Position numbers and translations under genes: made by a program. Below are positions 1 to 6,890 of a DNA stretch of 14,713 nucleotides, piece after piece. The first letter of the stretch is position 1; the number at the start of each line of letters is the position of its first letter. This stretch comes from DAISJI01 sp964559835 (GTDB taxonomy: Bacteria; Acidobacteriota; Terriglobia; Terriglobales; Acidobacteriaceae), in NCBI GenBank assembly GCA_964559835.1, contig CAZLJE010000064.1:1-14713 (forward strand). Reading direction: 5' to 3'. The notes under the pieces are model-generated. The model ran no database searches and was not told the DNA's origin. It saw only the letters and a program-made list of their open reading frames with translations.

Positions 1-873
1 CAGAAAGCCGAGAAACGGCCCGCCCCCGCGCTACTCCACCATGACGTCGACATCGTACACCGCCTATTACGCGATCAGTTCACCGACAACTTCAAAGCCA
101 TCTGGGTGGACAACGAAGACGTCTACGAGAGCATTCTACGTTTCGTTCAGCGCTTCCAGCCGTCGCTAGTCACGCGCGTGAAGCTCTACACGCGTCCCGC
201 GCCGATCTTCGACGCCTTCAACATCACGCCCGAACTGGAAAAGGCACTGCGTCCCAAGGTCTGGCTGAAATCGGGCGGCTACATCGTGATCAATCAGACG
301 GAGGCGCTCGTCGCCGTCGACGTGAATACCGGCAAGTACGTCGGGAAGTCGAATCGGCTGGAAGACACCATCGTAAAGACCAACACCGAGGCGGTGAAGG
401 AGATCGTTCGCCAGATCCGTCTGCGCGACCTCGGCGGCATCATCGTGGTCGACTTCATCGACATGGACGAGCGCAAGAACCGGCAGAAAGTCATGCAGGC
501 GCTGGAAGAGGCGCTCAAGGCCGACCGTGCGCCGTCCAAGGTCCTGCAGTTTAACGACTTCGGTCTGGTGGCGATCACGCGCAAACGCGTTAAGCATTCG
601 CTGGAGCGCGTGCTGGGCCAGCCCTGCCCGATCTGCACCGGGACTGGACTGGTGAAGTCGGTGGAGACGGTCTGCAACGAGATCTACGTAGAGATGAAGA
701 AACTGCGGCGCCAGTTCGAGGGACGCGAGATCATGCTGCGCGTCAATCCGGAAGTCGCCAAGCAGCTCAAGGCGAACAACGCGAAGTGGCTGAACGATCT
801 CGAGGAACTCACGGGTAAGACGATCATCGTGAAGTCGGATCCGAGCCTGCATCCTGAGCAGTTCGATATGTAG
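1..873 (+). CDS. rng: Ribonuclease G/E family endoribonuclease (5' partial)
   Basis: This is the C-terminal 290 residues of an RNase E/G endoribonuclease, which cuts single-stranded RNA in rRNA maturation and mRNA turnover. The reading frame is open back to base 1, so the start and the N-terminal S1 domain lie outside the window. The catalytic core is visible: VDVNTGK with the first metal-binding Asp at visible residue 107, RQIRLRDLGG, then VVDFIDM with the second metal-binding Asp at 151. The zinc-link motif CPICTGTG (Cys 209 and 212) holds dimers together in the E. coli enzymes. The protein ends about 80 residues after the zinc link, with no long disordered scaffold, so it is RNase G-like in size rather than a full E. 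coli RNase E. A terminator follows, so it looks like the last gene of its transcript. Family assignment is very secure; the choice of rng over rne rests on length alone. Confidence 0.95.
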   Translation, partial: QKAEKRPAPALLHHDVDIVHRLLRDQFTDNFKAIWVDNEDVYESILRFVQRFQPSLVTRVKLYTRPAPIFDAFNITPELEKALRPKVWLKSGGYIVINQTEALVAVDVNTGKYVGKSNRLEDTIVKTNTEAVKEIVRQIRLRDLGGIIVVDFIDMDERKNRQKVMQALEEALKADRAPSKVLQFNDFGLVAITRKRVKHSLERVLGQPCPICTGTGLVKSVETVCNEIYVEMKKLRRQFEGREIMLRVNPEVAKQLKANNAKWLNDLEELTGKTIIVKSDPSLHPEQFDM

Positions 874-874
874 A

Positions 875-909
875 AGGGCTTAGGGCGTAGGGCTTAGCGC
901 ATAGGGTAC
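875..909. repeat. Degenerate 7-bp tandem repeat
   Basis: Five consecutive heptamers follow the rng stop codon. Units 1 and 3 are identical (AGGGCTT), unit 2 differs at one base (AGGGCGT), unit 4 at two bases, and unit 5 keeps only AGGG before it drifts. The period is exactly 7. No coding role is apparent. It sits between the rng stop codon and the terminator hairpin. Similar period-7 structure occurs at 13125-13166. Confidence 0.75.
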
Positions 910-910
910 A

Positions 911-943
911 AGGCCCGACTGGAAACGGTCGGGCTTACTTTTT
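911..943 (+). terminator. Rho-independent terminator after rng
   Basis: A GC-rich hairpin pairs 913-919 (GCCCGAC) perfectly with 928-934 (GTCGGGC). A T-G and an A-T pair extend the base outward. A run of five T at 939-943 follows. It lies about 40 nt beyond the rng stop. On the other strand the hairpin starts directly after the stop codon of the minus-strand gene ending at 935, so it may also stop that convergent transcript, but no T-tract follows in that direction. Confidence 0.75.
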
Positions 944-1147
944 GCTCGGTGGTTGCTGGCGGCGGGACTTGCCGCACGACTCGCGATGAAGCAATTCTTT
1001 GGCCTGCAGTTCGTCCGCGTTGCCGACCAGGACGACGCGACAGCGCGCGCACTCGGAAGAGATCAAGACGCGATCGCCATTGCGGACAAGTGTCCGCGTG
1101 AAGCCTTTCGGCCGCTCAGCAGGTTCTGTCATGGGTGGAAGAGGCAT
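935..1147 (-). CDS. Small CxxC...HxxxC putative zinc-binding protein
   Basis: This is a 70-residue protein of unknown function. It has a CARC knuckle (Cys 33 and 36) and a downstream HRESC (His 54, Cys 58), spaced as in a small treble-clef or zinc-ribbon fold. Between them lies a predicted helix of charged and Leu residues. The N-terminus and the Lys/Arg/Gln-rich C-terminus look disordered. The chosen start is ATG at 1147, with only a weak GGA ahead of it. An internal ATG at 1132 is possible but has no Shine-Dalgarno. It lies 76 nt downstream of, and on the same strand as, the HTH gene at 1224-1586, so the two may be co-transcribed. The stop codon abuts the rng terminator hairpin. A protein with a similar ligand pattern is encoded at 4560-4748. 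The zinc-binding call is inferred from the Cys/His pattern only. Confidence 0.6.
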   Translation of the reverse strand: MPLPPMTEPAERPKGFTRTLVRNGDRVLISSECARCRVVLVGNADELQAKELLHRESCGKSRRQQPPSKK

Positions 1148-1223
1148 TTTTCCACAGGTAACCCGCGCAAGTAAACGCCAAAATGCGCCACGTCAGCCGG
1201 TGTCTGAACGCCGGCGTAGACGG

Positions 1224-1586
1224 TCAGGCAGTTTTGGCGATCACACGAGACTGGCCGAGTGCTGATTTACCAGCCGACAAGTGCGATGGGGCAAGGGGTG
1301 TTTGCCGCGAGACTTCAATCCGTGGACGAGCGGAGCCAATCGCCGTGCGCAGCGATACGACTTCCGCTTCGAGTTCCGCGACGCGATTCTTCAACCAGGT
1401 TACTGGGTCGGCAGGGCGCAAGGGTGTGGCGTGGACCCAGCCGTCGAGTTCGTCCGGGAAAGCAATGACGCAGCTGCGGGCGCGGCCGTGCGGACGCCGG
1501 ATGGGCAGGCCAAGAGATTCCCAGCGCTGGACCGTGCGGACACCTCGACCGAGGTATACAGCTATTTCTTTCCAGCCATTCAGCAT
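1224..1586 (-). CDS. Short helix-turn-helix DNA-binding protein with coiled-coil
   Basis: This 120-residue protein opens with an excisionase/MerR-like helix-turn-helix: WKEIAVYLGRGVRTVQRWE at residues 5-23, then LGLPIRRP and FPDELDGW. I associate this 'GRGVRTVQRW' type with Acidobacteriota, where it often forms the N-terminus of larger proteins; here it stands nearly alone. Residues 62-84 (WLKNRVAELEAEVVSL) look like a short coiled coil for dimerisation. The last 35 residues are low-complexity. The frame is open further upstream, but ATG at 1586 is chosen because a strong GGAGG lies 7 nt before it and the HTH starts right after it. The likely role is a sequence-specific regulator; the target is unknown. 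The small Cys/His protein downstream on the same strand is the obvious partner or target. Confidence 0.82.
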   Translation of the reverse strand: MLNGWKEIAVYLGRGVRTVQRWESLGLPIRRPHGRARSCVIAFPDELDGWVHATPLRPADPVTWLKNRVAELEAEVVSLRTAIGSARPRIEVSRQTPLAPSHLSAGKSALGQSRVIAKTA

Positions 1587-1773
1587 CGCGGACCTCCGAA
1601 TCGTGTCAGATCTGCGATTGGATGTCGAGCAGTCCATGCGGTAGTGCGCCAACGTCGGCTATATATCGTGATACGTATATGAATCTACGATGGCGGTTCA
1701 GCGGCGGGCGAAGCGGATGATCAGGCGCAGCGCTTCACTGCTGCGGAATGATGGAGCTGTGGAGGGTGAGCAG

Positions 1774-1806
1774 AAAACGCGACTGAGCAGGAATCTCAGT
1801 CGCGTT
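1774..1806 (-). terminator. Terminator of the PEP-CTERM gene
   Basis: A perfect 12-bp stem (1776-1787 with 1795-1806) has a 7-nt loop. Read on the minus strand, it lies 22 nt past the PEP-CTERM stop codon and ends in TTTT (1777-1774), part of which belongs to the stem. The stem is strong and the T-tract short. No plus-strand gene ends nearby, so the minus-strand reading is preferred. Confidence 0.7.
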
Positions 1807-1828
1807 CGTTACTCGGTAGTGCGACGGA

Positions 1829-2494
1829 TCAACGCTTCTTACGGCGAAGCGCTGCAACGCCTGCAAATCCGCTTCCCAGCAGTAGCAGCGATGCCGGTTC
1901 CGGAGCCGATACTCCAGACACATAGAGGCTCTGCAAAGCGTAGAAGCGCGTGTCGGTCAGCGAAACGGAGCTGATGAGCTCACCGTTGGTAGTGCTCAGT
2001 AAGATCCAGTTATCCGTGTTGTCATTGGTCAATCCGGTGAAAAGGTGGGTGAAAGTTCCATCGTTGGTCGCGACCGTGAACGAAACCGAATCGGTGTCGT
2101 CGAAGACGCCGAACAGGTTCATGTAGATGTCGCCGAAGGTATGTCCCGGGATCTTGAAAGTCAGCTGGTCGATCGAGGTGTCGGAGGAGCCGAGAGGATT
2201 GGCGTAGAGCTGCACGCTGGTGTTTGCGTACAGGTGATCGGTGCCGGAGCTGCCGTCATTGTTGGTGGAGATGTTGACCAACGTACCTGTACTGGTTAGG
2301 CCCTGGATCATGTAGGTGGCACCGCCCGTGAAGGTTCCCGATGTCCCGCCAGTCAGCAGCACGGCTTGCTCGCCAGTCTGATTGGTGGGAGTGGTGTGCG
2401 TCACGGTTCCCCATATGACGTCGGCGGTGGCGGCGGTGGAGAGAAGGCAAGTGGCCATGGCGACAGCAAGGCCCAACTTCATACTGCGATTCAT
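1829..2494 (-). CDS. PEP-CTERM sorting-domain protein
   Basis: This is a 221-residue exported protein of unknown function. It has an N-terminal signal peptide (MNRSMKLGLAVAM..., probable cleavage after ATA at residue 24) and a Thr/Ser/Gly/Asn-rich body that looks like beta structure. The C-terminus has the full PEP-CTERM tripartite signal: Pro-Glu-Pro at 198-200, a hydrophobic helix at about 202-216 and a basic RRKKR end. In such proteins an exosortase in the inner membrane cleaves at this signal during export, usually in strains that make extracellular polysaccharide; no exosortase is in this window. The start is ATG at 2494, with GAGGAG four bases upstream; the frame continues upstream but without a signal-peptide-like start. 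It is divergent from the VWFA-related gene and has its own terminator. The sorting signal is certain; the function of the body is not known. Confidence 0.88.
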   Translation of the reverse strand: MNRSMKLGLAVAMATCLLSTAATADVIWGTVTHTTPTNQTGEQAVLLTGGTSGTFTGGATYMIQGLTSTGTLVNISTNNDGSSGTDHLYANTSVQLYANPLGSSDTSIDQLTFKIPGHTFGDIYMNLFGVFDDTDSVSFTVATNDGTFTHLFTGLTNDNTDNWILLSTTNGELISSVSLTDTRFYALQSLYVSGVSAPEPASLLLLGSGFAGVAALRRKKR

Positions 2495-2560
2495 ATTGCT
2501 CCTCGACAAAGACAAGCAGGCTGGTGGAGTGGAACTGGTTGACGAACTGGAGACGCAGGT

Positions 2561-2621
2561 CAGGCACACTGCAGTTACGAATCAGGAACTCTGGCGCGAG
2601 TTGCCCGATTTAGTGTGCCTG
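2561..2621 (-). promoter_or_regulatory. Long-range inverted repeat in the PEP-CTERM leader region
   Basis: A perfect 10-bp inverted repeat (CAGGCACACT at 2561-2570, its complement at 2612-2621) encloses 41 nt. A second hairpin (CCGCC at 2625-2629 with GGCGG at 2635-2639) stands directly beside it. Both lie 67-145 nt upstream of the PEP-CTERM start, so on that transcript they could form a structured 5' leader, or they could be protein-binding sites in DNA. I do not recognise a known riboswitch here. Confidence 0.45.
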
Positions 2622-2664
2622 CTTCCGCCATCGCGGCGGCTCCGTTAACATCCGGGAAACAATC

Positions 2665-2700
2665 TTCGCAACGTCTTCCTGTTGCGAATCACAGACAGGA
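2665..2700. promoter_or_regulatory. Inverted repeats ahead of the VWFA gene (possible operator)
   Basis: TTCGCAAC at 2665-2672 pairs perfectly with GTTGCGAA at 2681-2688 across an 8-nt spacer. An overlapping 6-bp repeat (TCCTGT at 2677-2682, ACAGGA at 2695-2700) shares its right arm region. This compact dyad in a divergent promoter region, 51-86 nt before the VWFA start, fits an operator or a hairpin. I could not identify convincing -35/-10 boxes beside it. Confidence 0.4.
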
Positions 2701-2750
2701 TTAACGTGAGTGTGATAACTTTCGCGCTTTCTCCATGCAGAGGAGTGTGA

Positions 2751-4421
2751 ATGAACCACAACGCCATCCCTCGCCTGCTCGTATTCCTGATCTCGTGCGC
2801 TTCGGTTGGGTTTGGGCAGAACACCGCTGGGAATCCGGCGGAGGCCCCTACTTTCCGGTCGCGCACCGAACTTGTCACCGTTCCGGTGGTGGTCACGCGC
2901 GGCGGCAAACATGTTTCGGGTCTCAAGAAGGAACAGTTCTCGGTTGCGGAGGATGGGAAGACGCGGCCGGTCGCGTCTTTCGAGGAGATCACCGCACGCA
3001 AGGAGCCGCCAAAAAGGATGGCGGCGGAGCCAGGCGTTTACACGAACGCGTTTGTGCAGGAGCCCGGTCCCATCGGGCTCGATATCATCCTGCTGGACGT
3101 GCTGAACACGCCTGTGATGGCGCAAGCCAATGCCCGGAAAAGCATCATTAAGTTCCTTGCCAGGTCCGTCCAGACGAACGAACCGACCATGCTTGTCCTG
3201 CTCAAGCGCGATGGGATGAAGGTAGTGCACCCGTTCACCACGGACACGGCCGTGCTCGTGGCGGCGCTGAAGAAGGTCAGTTCTTCCATGGATGGCGAGC
3301 ACATCAGCGGCGCGGACATCCGCGCCGAGGAGGAACTAAAAGGCACAAATTCCATCGGTAACGCGATAGACGTCACGCGCGAAGGAACGGACCTGAATTC
3401 GTTCCTGGATACTTCGGAGCCGACGATCCGGATGGGGATTGCGGCGGAACAGAAGGACCGCGCCCGAATGACGATGGAATTGATGGGTAACCTGGCCCGC
3501 GCCGTGCAAGGGATCCCCGGCCGGAAAACCCTGATGTGGGCGACCGGCGACATTCCCTGTACCGCCGCTTACGGGTTGAGCGCAATGTTCGACATGGCGG
3601 AATTGTGCGAGCAGACCTGGAACGCGCTCAGCGCCGCCAATATCGCCATTTACCCGATCGACGTCGGACAGACGAATAATCCCGTTTACAGTTCTGCGCA
3701 GTACAGCTCTCCGACAAGGCCGAATTACCCCATATTGCAGAACCTGTTCGCGCAGAGCTTCGCAGCCTACACCGGCGGCGAGATGTGCAGCTTCCGCGAC
3801 GACCTGGACACGTGTTTCAGGAAAGCCGTCGACGACTCGTCGCAGTATTACCTGCTGTCCTACTACGCAGACAAGACGGTGAAACCAGGCTGGCGCAAGA
3901 TCCGCGTCAAAGTCGACGCCGCCCATATCCAGGTGCATGCGCGCAGCGGCTACTACACCCTTGGCGAGGCGGCATCCGACGAATCGCGACGCAAGCTGGA
4001 CATTGCCTGGGCGTCGCTATCCCCCGTCGATTACACGGGCGTCTCGCTCGCCGTACGCTGGACGCGCTCGAATTTCAACAACGGCCGTGCGAAACAGGCT
4101 TTCGAGCTCAGGGCCGACGCCTCGGCCCTGACGATCGACTCAGCAGACAAGAACCACATGAGGCTGAACATCGCGGCCGTCGCCCATGACAAATCCGACA
4201 AGATCGTCGGCGACGTCAACCAGACGGTCGAGGGGCACCTCGATCCCTCCAGCGTTCAGAAAATACTGCAGGGAGGTCTGCGCTACACCAACGTCATCGA
4301 GCTGCCACCGGGAGCCTATAGCGTGAAATTCATCCTCCGGGATGCGCTGAGCGGGCGCATGGGTACGGTTACCGTTCCTCTGACGATCGATGCATCTGCG
4401 ACGGAGCCTGCGAACCAGTAA
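2751..4421 (+). CDS. Acidobacterial VWFA-related secreted protein
   Basis: This 556-residue protein belongs to the VWFA-related family that is expanded in Acidobacteriota (TIGR03436 type, from memory). The order is: signal peptide at about 1-22 (LLVFLISCASVGFG), the family's N-terminal beta segment TELVTVPVVV (39-48) with EQFSVAEDG (61-69), then the von Willebrand A-like core. The core includes LDIILLDVLNTP (110-121), LVLLKRDG (148-154), GIPGRKTLMWATG (254-266), IAIYPIDVG (298-306) and YYLLSYY (366-372) with WRKIRVKV and HARSGYY (396-402). A beta-rich C-terminal domain covers about 411-556. The metal site is the family's degenerate DxLNT rather than the classical DxSxS. The start is ATG at 2751 with GAGGAG five bases ahead. 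The function is unknown; extracellular protein or ligand binding is likely from the fold. No terminator is obvious downstream. Confidence 0.93.
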   Translation: MNHNAIPRLLVFLISCASVGFGQNTAGNPAEAPTFRSRTELVTVPVVVTRGGKHVSGLKKEQFSVAEDGKTRPVASFEEITARKEPPKRMAAEPGVYTNAFVQEPGPIGLDIILLDVLNTPVMAQANARKSIIKFLARSVQTNEPTMLVLLKRDGMKVVHPFTTDTAVLVAALKKVSSSMDGEHISGADIRAEEELKGTNSIGNAIDVTREGTDLNSFLDTSEPTIRMGIAAEQKDRARMTMELMGNLARAVQGIPGRKTLMWATGDIPCTAAYGLSAMFDMAELCEQTWNALSAANIAIYPIDVGQTNNPVYSSAQYSSPTRPNYPILQNLFAQSFAAYTGGEMCSFRDDLDTCFRKAVDDSSQYYLLSYYADKTVKPGWRKIRVKVDAAHIQVHARSGYYTLGEAASDESRRKLDIAWASLSPVDYTGVSLAVRWTRSNFNNGRAKQAFELRADASALTIDSADKNHMRLNIAAVAHDKSDKIVGDVNQTVEGHLDPSSVQKILQGGLRYTNVIELPPGAYSVKFILRDALSGRMGTVTVPLTIDASATEPANQ

Positions 4422-4470
4422 CGGGCCCGTTGCTCCCCGTACTTGCCTGGTGAACTCGCGCCCTACGCGC

Positions 4471-4500
4471 GTCCGGTGGCGCAAGTAGACGCTCACCGGA
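4471..4500 (+). other. Hairpin in the gap after the VWFA gene
   Basis: TCCGGTGGCG at 4472-4481 pairs with 4490-4500, with one bulged T. No T-run follows, so it is not a typical terminator. It could be an mRNA processing or stabilising hairpin between the VWFA gene and the small Cys/His gene. The rest of 4422-4559 shows nothing I can assign. Confidence 0.35.
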
Positions 4501-4559
4501 AGGTGCCCAGATTGGGAAAATCGGCCATGGTAGTTATACCCGTACCCCAGGGAGCAGTT

Positions 4560-4748
4560 ATGAGGGAGCTAACCAGAAGGCGAGACCCTGACACGCAGTC
4601 GCTGTTGGGATTCGGATGCAGCGAGTGCGACTGGCTTTTTGCGCTGTGGAGAGACGACCGCGACAAGGGACCGCCAAGCGTGCAGGAGGTCGTCACCACT
4701 TTTGAGCGGCACGATTGCGCGCAGCATACGGCGAGTAATGCGGCGTAA
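4560..4748 (+). CDS. Small CxxC...HxC putative zinc-binding protein
   Basis: This is a 62-residue protein of unknown function. Its core is FGCSECDWLF (Cys 20 and 23) followed 27 residues later by FERHDC (His 51, Cys 53). That CxxC...HxC pattern fits a small zinc ribbon or treble clef, with a helix (VQEVVTTFERHDC) carrying the second ligand pair. ATG at 4560 is chosen because AGGGAG lies 5 nt before it; the frame is open back to 4443, but that extension has no Shine-Dalgarno and no family-like sequence. It shares its ligand layout with the minus-strand protein at 935-1147. It lies between two secreted-protein genes on the same strand, but the gap to the VWFA gene is 138 nt, so an operon is not certain. 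Zinc binding is inferred. Confidence 0.65.
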   Translation: MRELTRRRDPDTQSLLGFGCSECDWLFALWRDDRDKGPPSVQEVVTTFERHDCAQHTASNAA

Positions 4749-4791
4749 GAACGTTCGTGACCTTTGTGGTGATCCGGTTTACGTTCGCGCC

Positions 4792-5265
4792 ATGAAACGC
4801 CTGCTTCTCGTACTGCTCGTGTCGCTATCGTGCGTCGCCCAATCCTCGGATAACGGGAAAATCTGGTGTCTGGAGCACGATTACTGGCGCTTCGTACAAG
4901 CCGGCGATATGACGAAGTACCGCGCCCTATGGCACGAGAACTTCGTCGGGTGGCCGTCGAGTGAGCCCAATCCCGCGCGTAAGGCGCACATCACCGACTG
5001 GTACGACAACTTCGTCCGGCAGGGGCTGAAGCTCAAGTCATTCGAAATCGACCCGCTCGAGTTCCAAGTGACCGGTCCGGTAGCCGTGGTGCACTACCGC
5101 ATCCGTTATCTCTGGGTTTGTCGCTCATGTGCGATAGGCCAGATGGACGCCGCGCGTGTATCCGATTTCGGAACAAGACTCTTTTTTGTTTTCAGACCTT
5201 TTCGCGCTGACGTAAAATTCCTGCCCGTTGGCGCCCATTGTGAAAAGAACCATAGTTGGCGTTAG
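4792..5265 (+). CDS. Secreted NTF2-like (SnoaL/DUF4440-type) protein with aberrant tail
   Basis: This 157-residue protein has a signal peptide (MKRLLLVLLVSLSCVAQ, probable cleavage after Ala 16) and an NTF2-like first half: EHDYWRFVQAGDMTKYRALWHENFVGWP (28-55), HITDWYDNFV (66-75) and the strand VAVVHYRIRYLW (98-108). Proteins of this kind are small cone-shaped domains that bind ligands or act as scaffolds; the substrate is unknown. After about residue 109 the expected final strands (a Thr/Trp-rich strand ending in W.I.GG) are absent. The tail is Cys-, Phe- and Arg-rich with a lower-GC stretch near 5180-5220, and no other frame restores the motif. ATG at 4792 is chosen because it begins the signal peptide; no clear Shine-Dalgarno precedes it. 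It may be a decayed or recombined gene. Confidence 0.65.
   Translation: MKRLLLVLLVSLSCVAQSSDNGKIWCLEHDYWRFVQAGDMTKYRALWHENFVGWPSSEPNPARKAHITDWYDNFVRQGLKLKSFEIDPLEFQVTGPVAVVHYRIRYLWVCRSCAIGQMDAARVSDFGTRLFFVFRPFRADVKFLPVGAHCEKNHSWR
5189..5218 (+). promoter_or_regulatory. Possible promoter of the S41 peptidase gene
   Basis: A -10-like TAAAAT (5213-5218) lies 18 nt after a weak -35-like TTTTCA (5189-5194), inside the AT-richer 3' end of the preceding gene. It would give a leader of roughly 75-80 nt to the peptidase start at 5303. The match is modest and no activity is shown. Confidence 0.3.
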
Positions 5266-5302
5266 TCGCGCTTCATAACCCCAGGCTCACGGGAGGGGCT
5301 TC

Positions 5303-6595
5303 ATGCTCCGTGTTTTGAAACTATTTGTTGCAAGCGCAGTCTTCTTGGTCCTGATGGGCTCCGCGTTTGCGGACGACCTAAGCAACGAGCGTTATCTCTT
5401 CAAAACAATCCTGAAGAACGTGGCCGGCGACGTCAGCAAGAATTATTACGATGCCAAGCTGAAGGGCGTCGACTGGAAAGCGGCGACGGGCGAGGCAACG
5501 CAGAAGATCGAGGCAGCCCGGTCGGTGAATGAGATGGAGCTGGCCATCTATCAACTTCTGGAAAAACTGGACGATTCGCACACCGTATTCATCCCGCCCG
5601 ATTCCTCCGTCACGGCTAAATATGGATTCGATGCTAAAGCCTATGGCGACCAGATCTATGTCTATGAAGTAGAGCCGAAGAGCGCCGCCGCCGTTGCCGG
5701 ACTGAAAGTCGGCGACCGCATTCTCCAGATCAATGGCTTCGAGGTGGAGCGTGGGAACATCGAGCGAGTGCTGATCTATGCGCGGAAGATCTACCAGGTC
5801 TCTCCCATGACGCTGCTTATCTCACGACCCGACAAGACGATCACGACGATCGAGTTCGCACCCAAGATCATCACCCACGCGGTGGTCCTGAACCGGGAGA
5901 GCGGTTTCAACGCCCTGTGGGCGTTGGCGATGGATGACGCGGAAGAGTACATGAAGAAGTACGGTACGTACCGCTATGGTATGCAAGAGGGTGTCGGCTG
6001 GTTCCAGGTCCGCGAATTTCCCGATGAGTCGGAAGATTTCCTGAAGGGACTCGCTGAAAAGACCCGCGATGCTCGAGCTGTCATCATCGATCTTCGCGGG
6101 AATCCTGGAGGCTATTCGAAGGTTCTCCTGTCTTTTGCCGGACTCTTTCAAACGGCTGAGAGTGACCTCGCAACGCAGGTCGGACGGACGAAGTCGGAGC
6201 CGTTGACGGTCAAACCGCGCCGCCCATATTTCGGCATGCCGCTCTTTGTGCTGGTAGACAGCGATACCGCCAGCGCCGCCGAGATGCTTGCCCGGCATTT
6301 ACAAAAGACGCGCAATGCCACCATCATCGGCGACAACACGTCCGGTGAGGTGATGGTCTCGAAGACTTTTGGTGGATCGGTCGGCGGCGGGATGGTGACC
6401 TATTACGCTTCCAATATCAGCATCGGCAGGGTCGTATTTCCGGAGAGCGAGGAACTCGAGAAGAAGGGCGTCACTCCCGATGTGAAGTGCTTGCCTACGC
6501 AGCAAGACATGCGCGACGGCAAAGACCCATGTCTTGCGAAGGCATTCAGTCTGGCGAAAGAAGCCGGAAAGACTGCAACCGCAGCAAAGAACTGA
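5303..6595 (+). CDS. S41 family peptidase with PDZ domain, exported
   Basis: This 430-residue S41 (tail-specific protease superfamily) peptidase has a signal peptide ending AFA at residue 23, so it probably acts in the periplasm. An N-terminal helical region ends in LDDSHTVF (Ser 92, His 93). A PDZ domain covers about 105-190, with the binding-loop region SAAAVAGLKVGDRILQING. The catalytic domain has RAVIIDLRGNPGG (258-270), DSDTASAAEM (nucleophile Ser 324) and LEKKGVTPDV (Glu 386). At the site of the catalytic Lys of C-terminal processing proteases there is Glu 349 (NTSGEV), while the Ser-His pair and Glu 386 match the Ser/His/Ser/Glu tetrad of tricorn-type S41B enzymes. Start ATG follows GGGAGGGG by 4 nt. 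The gap to the previous gene is 37 nt. Family certain; catalytic type inferred. Confidence 0.92.
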   Translation: MLRVLKLFVASAVFLVLMGSAFADDLSNERYLFKTILKNVAGDVSKNYYDAKLKGVDWKAATGEATQKIEAARSVNEMELAIYQLLEKLDDSHTVFIPPDSSVTAKYGFDAKAYGDQIYVYEVEPKSAAAVAGLKVGDRILQINGFEVERGNIERVLIYARKIYQVSPMTLLISRPDKTITTIEFAPKIITHAVVLNRESGFNALWALAMDDAEEYMKKYGTYRYGMQEGVGWFQVREFPDESEDFLKGLAEKTRDARAVIIDLRGNPGGYSKVLLSFAGLFQTAESDLATQVGRTKSEPLTVKPRRPYFGMPLFVLVDSDTASAAEMLARHLQKTRNATIIGDNTSGEVMVSKTFGGSVGGGMVTYYASNISIGRVVFPESEELEKKGVTPDVKCLPTQQDMRDGKDPCLAKAFSLAKEAGKTATAAKN

Positions 6596-6890
6596 GCCCG
6601 GGTTGAGGAGAGAACGAATCGCAGGGGCACAGGAAAGAACCTGAAACCCGTTCTGCACCACGCTCACGACATTGTCCCTGGTCTTCCCGGGCAATCGACT
6701 GAGGGGAGCGTCCCAGAGTACAGCTACCTTAGAGTACGTTACGACGATTTTCTGCACCGTTTGCATAAACACCACTACCCGTTGTGGGCTAGCTGTAGAA
6801 GATGTACAACATGTCGGATTGCGATGTCCGATAACATTAGGCGCACATCCAAGAAAACCGGGCAAATACGGACAAAACCCAAAGTAATGC
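6596..6890. other. Intergenic stretch without a supported gene
   Basis: This 295-nt stretch lies after the S41 gene and before the pilus promoter. It is less GC-rich than its neighbours from about 6725 on. CGGGTT at 6599-6604 and AACCCG at 6645-6650 are complementary, but no T-run follows, so I do not call a terminator. Short open frames here have no Shine-Dalgarno and no family resemblance. I see no RNA gene. Confidence 0.6.

Noticed and set aside
1660..1683. AT-rich ATATAT...ATATAT stretch upstream of the HTH gene as an operator
   Set aside because: Only the outermost bases are symmetric and no -35/-10 pair could be placed convincingly; it may hold the promoter but I cannot support a call.
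2585..2610. Sigma-54 type promoter (TGGC...TTGC) in the divergent region
   Set aside because: The GG to GC spacing is 8 nt instead of the required 10.
6599..6654. Terminator after the S41 gene
   Set aside because: The complementary arms are only 6 bp, 40 nt apart, with no following T-run.
6672..6887. 71-codon plus-strand open frame in the gap after the S41 gene
   Set aside because: No Shine-Dalgarno and no family resemblance; it ends just before the predicted pilus promoter.
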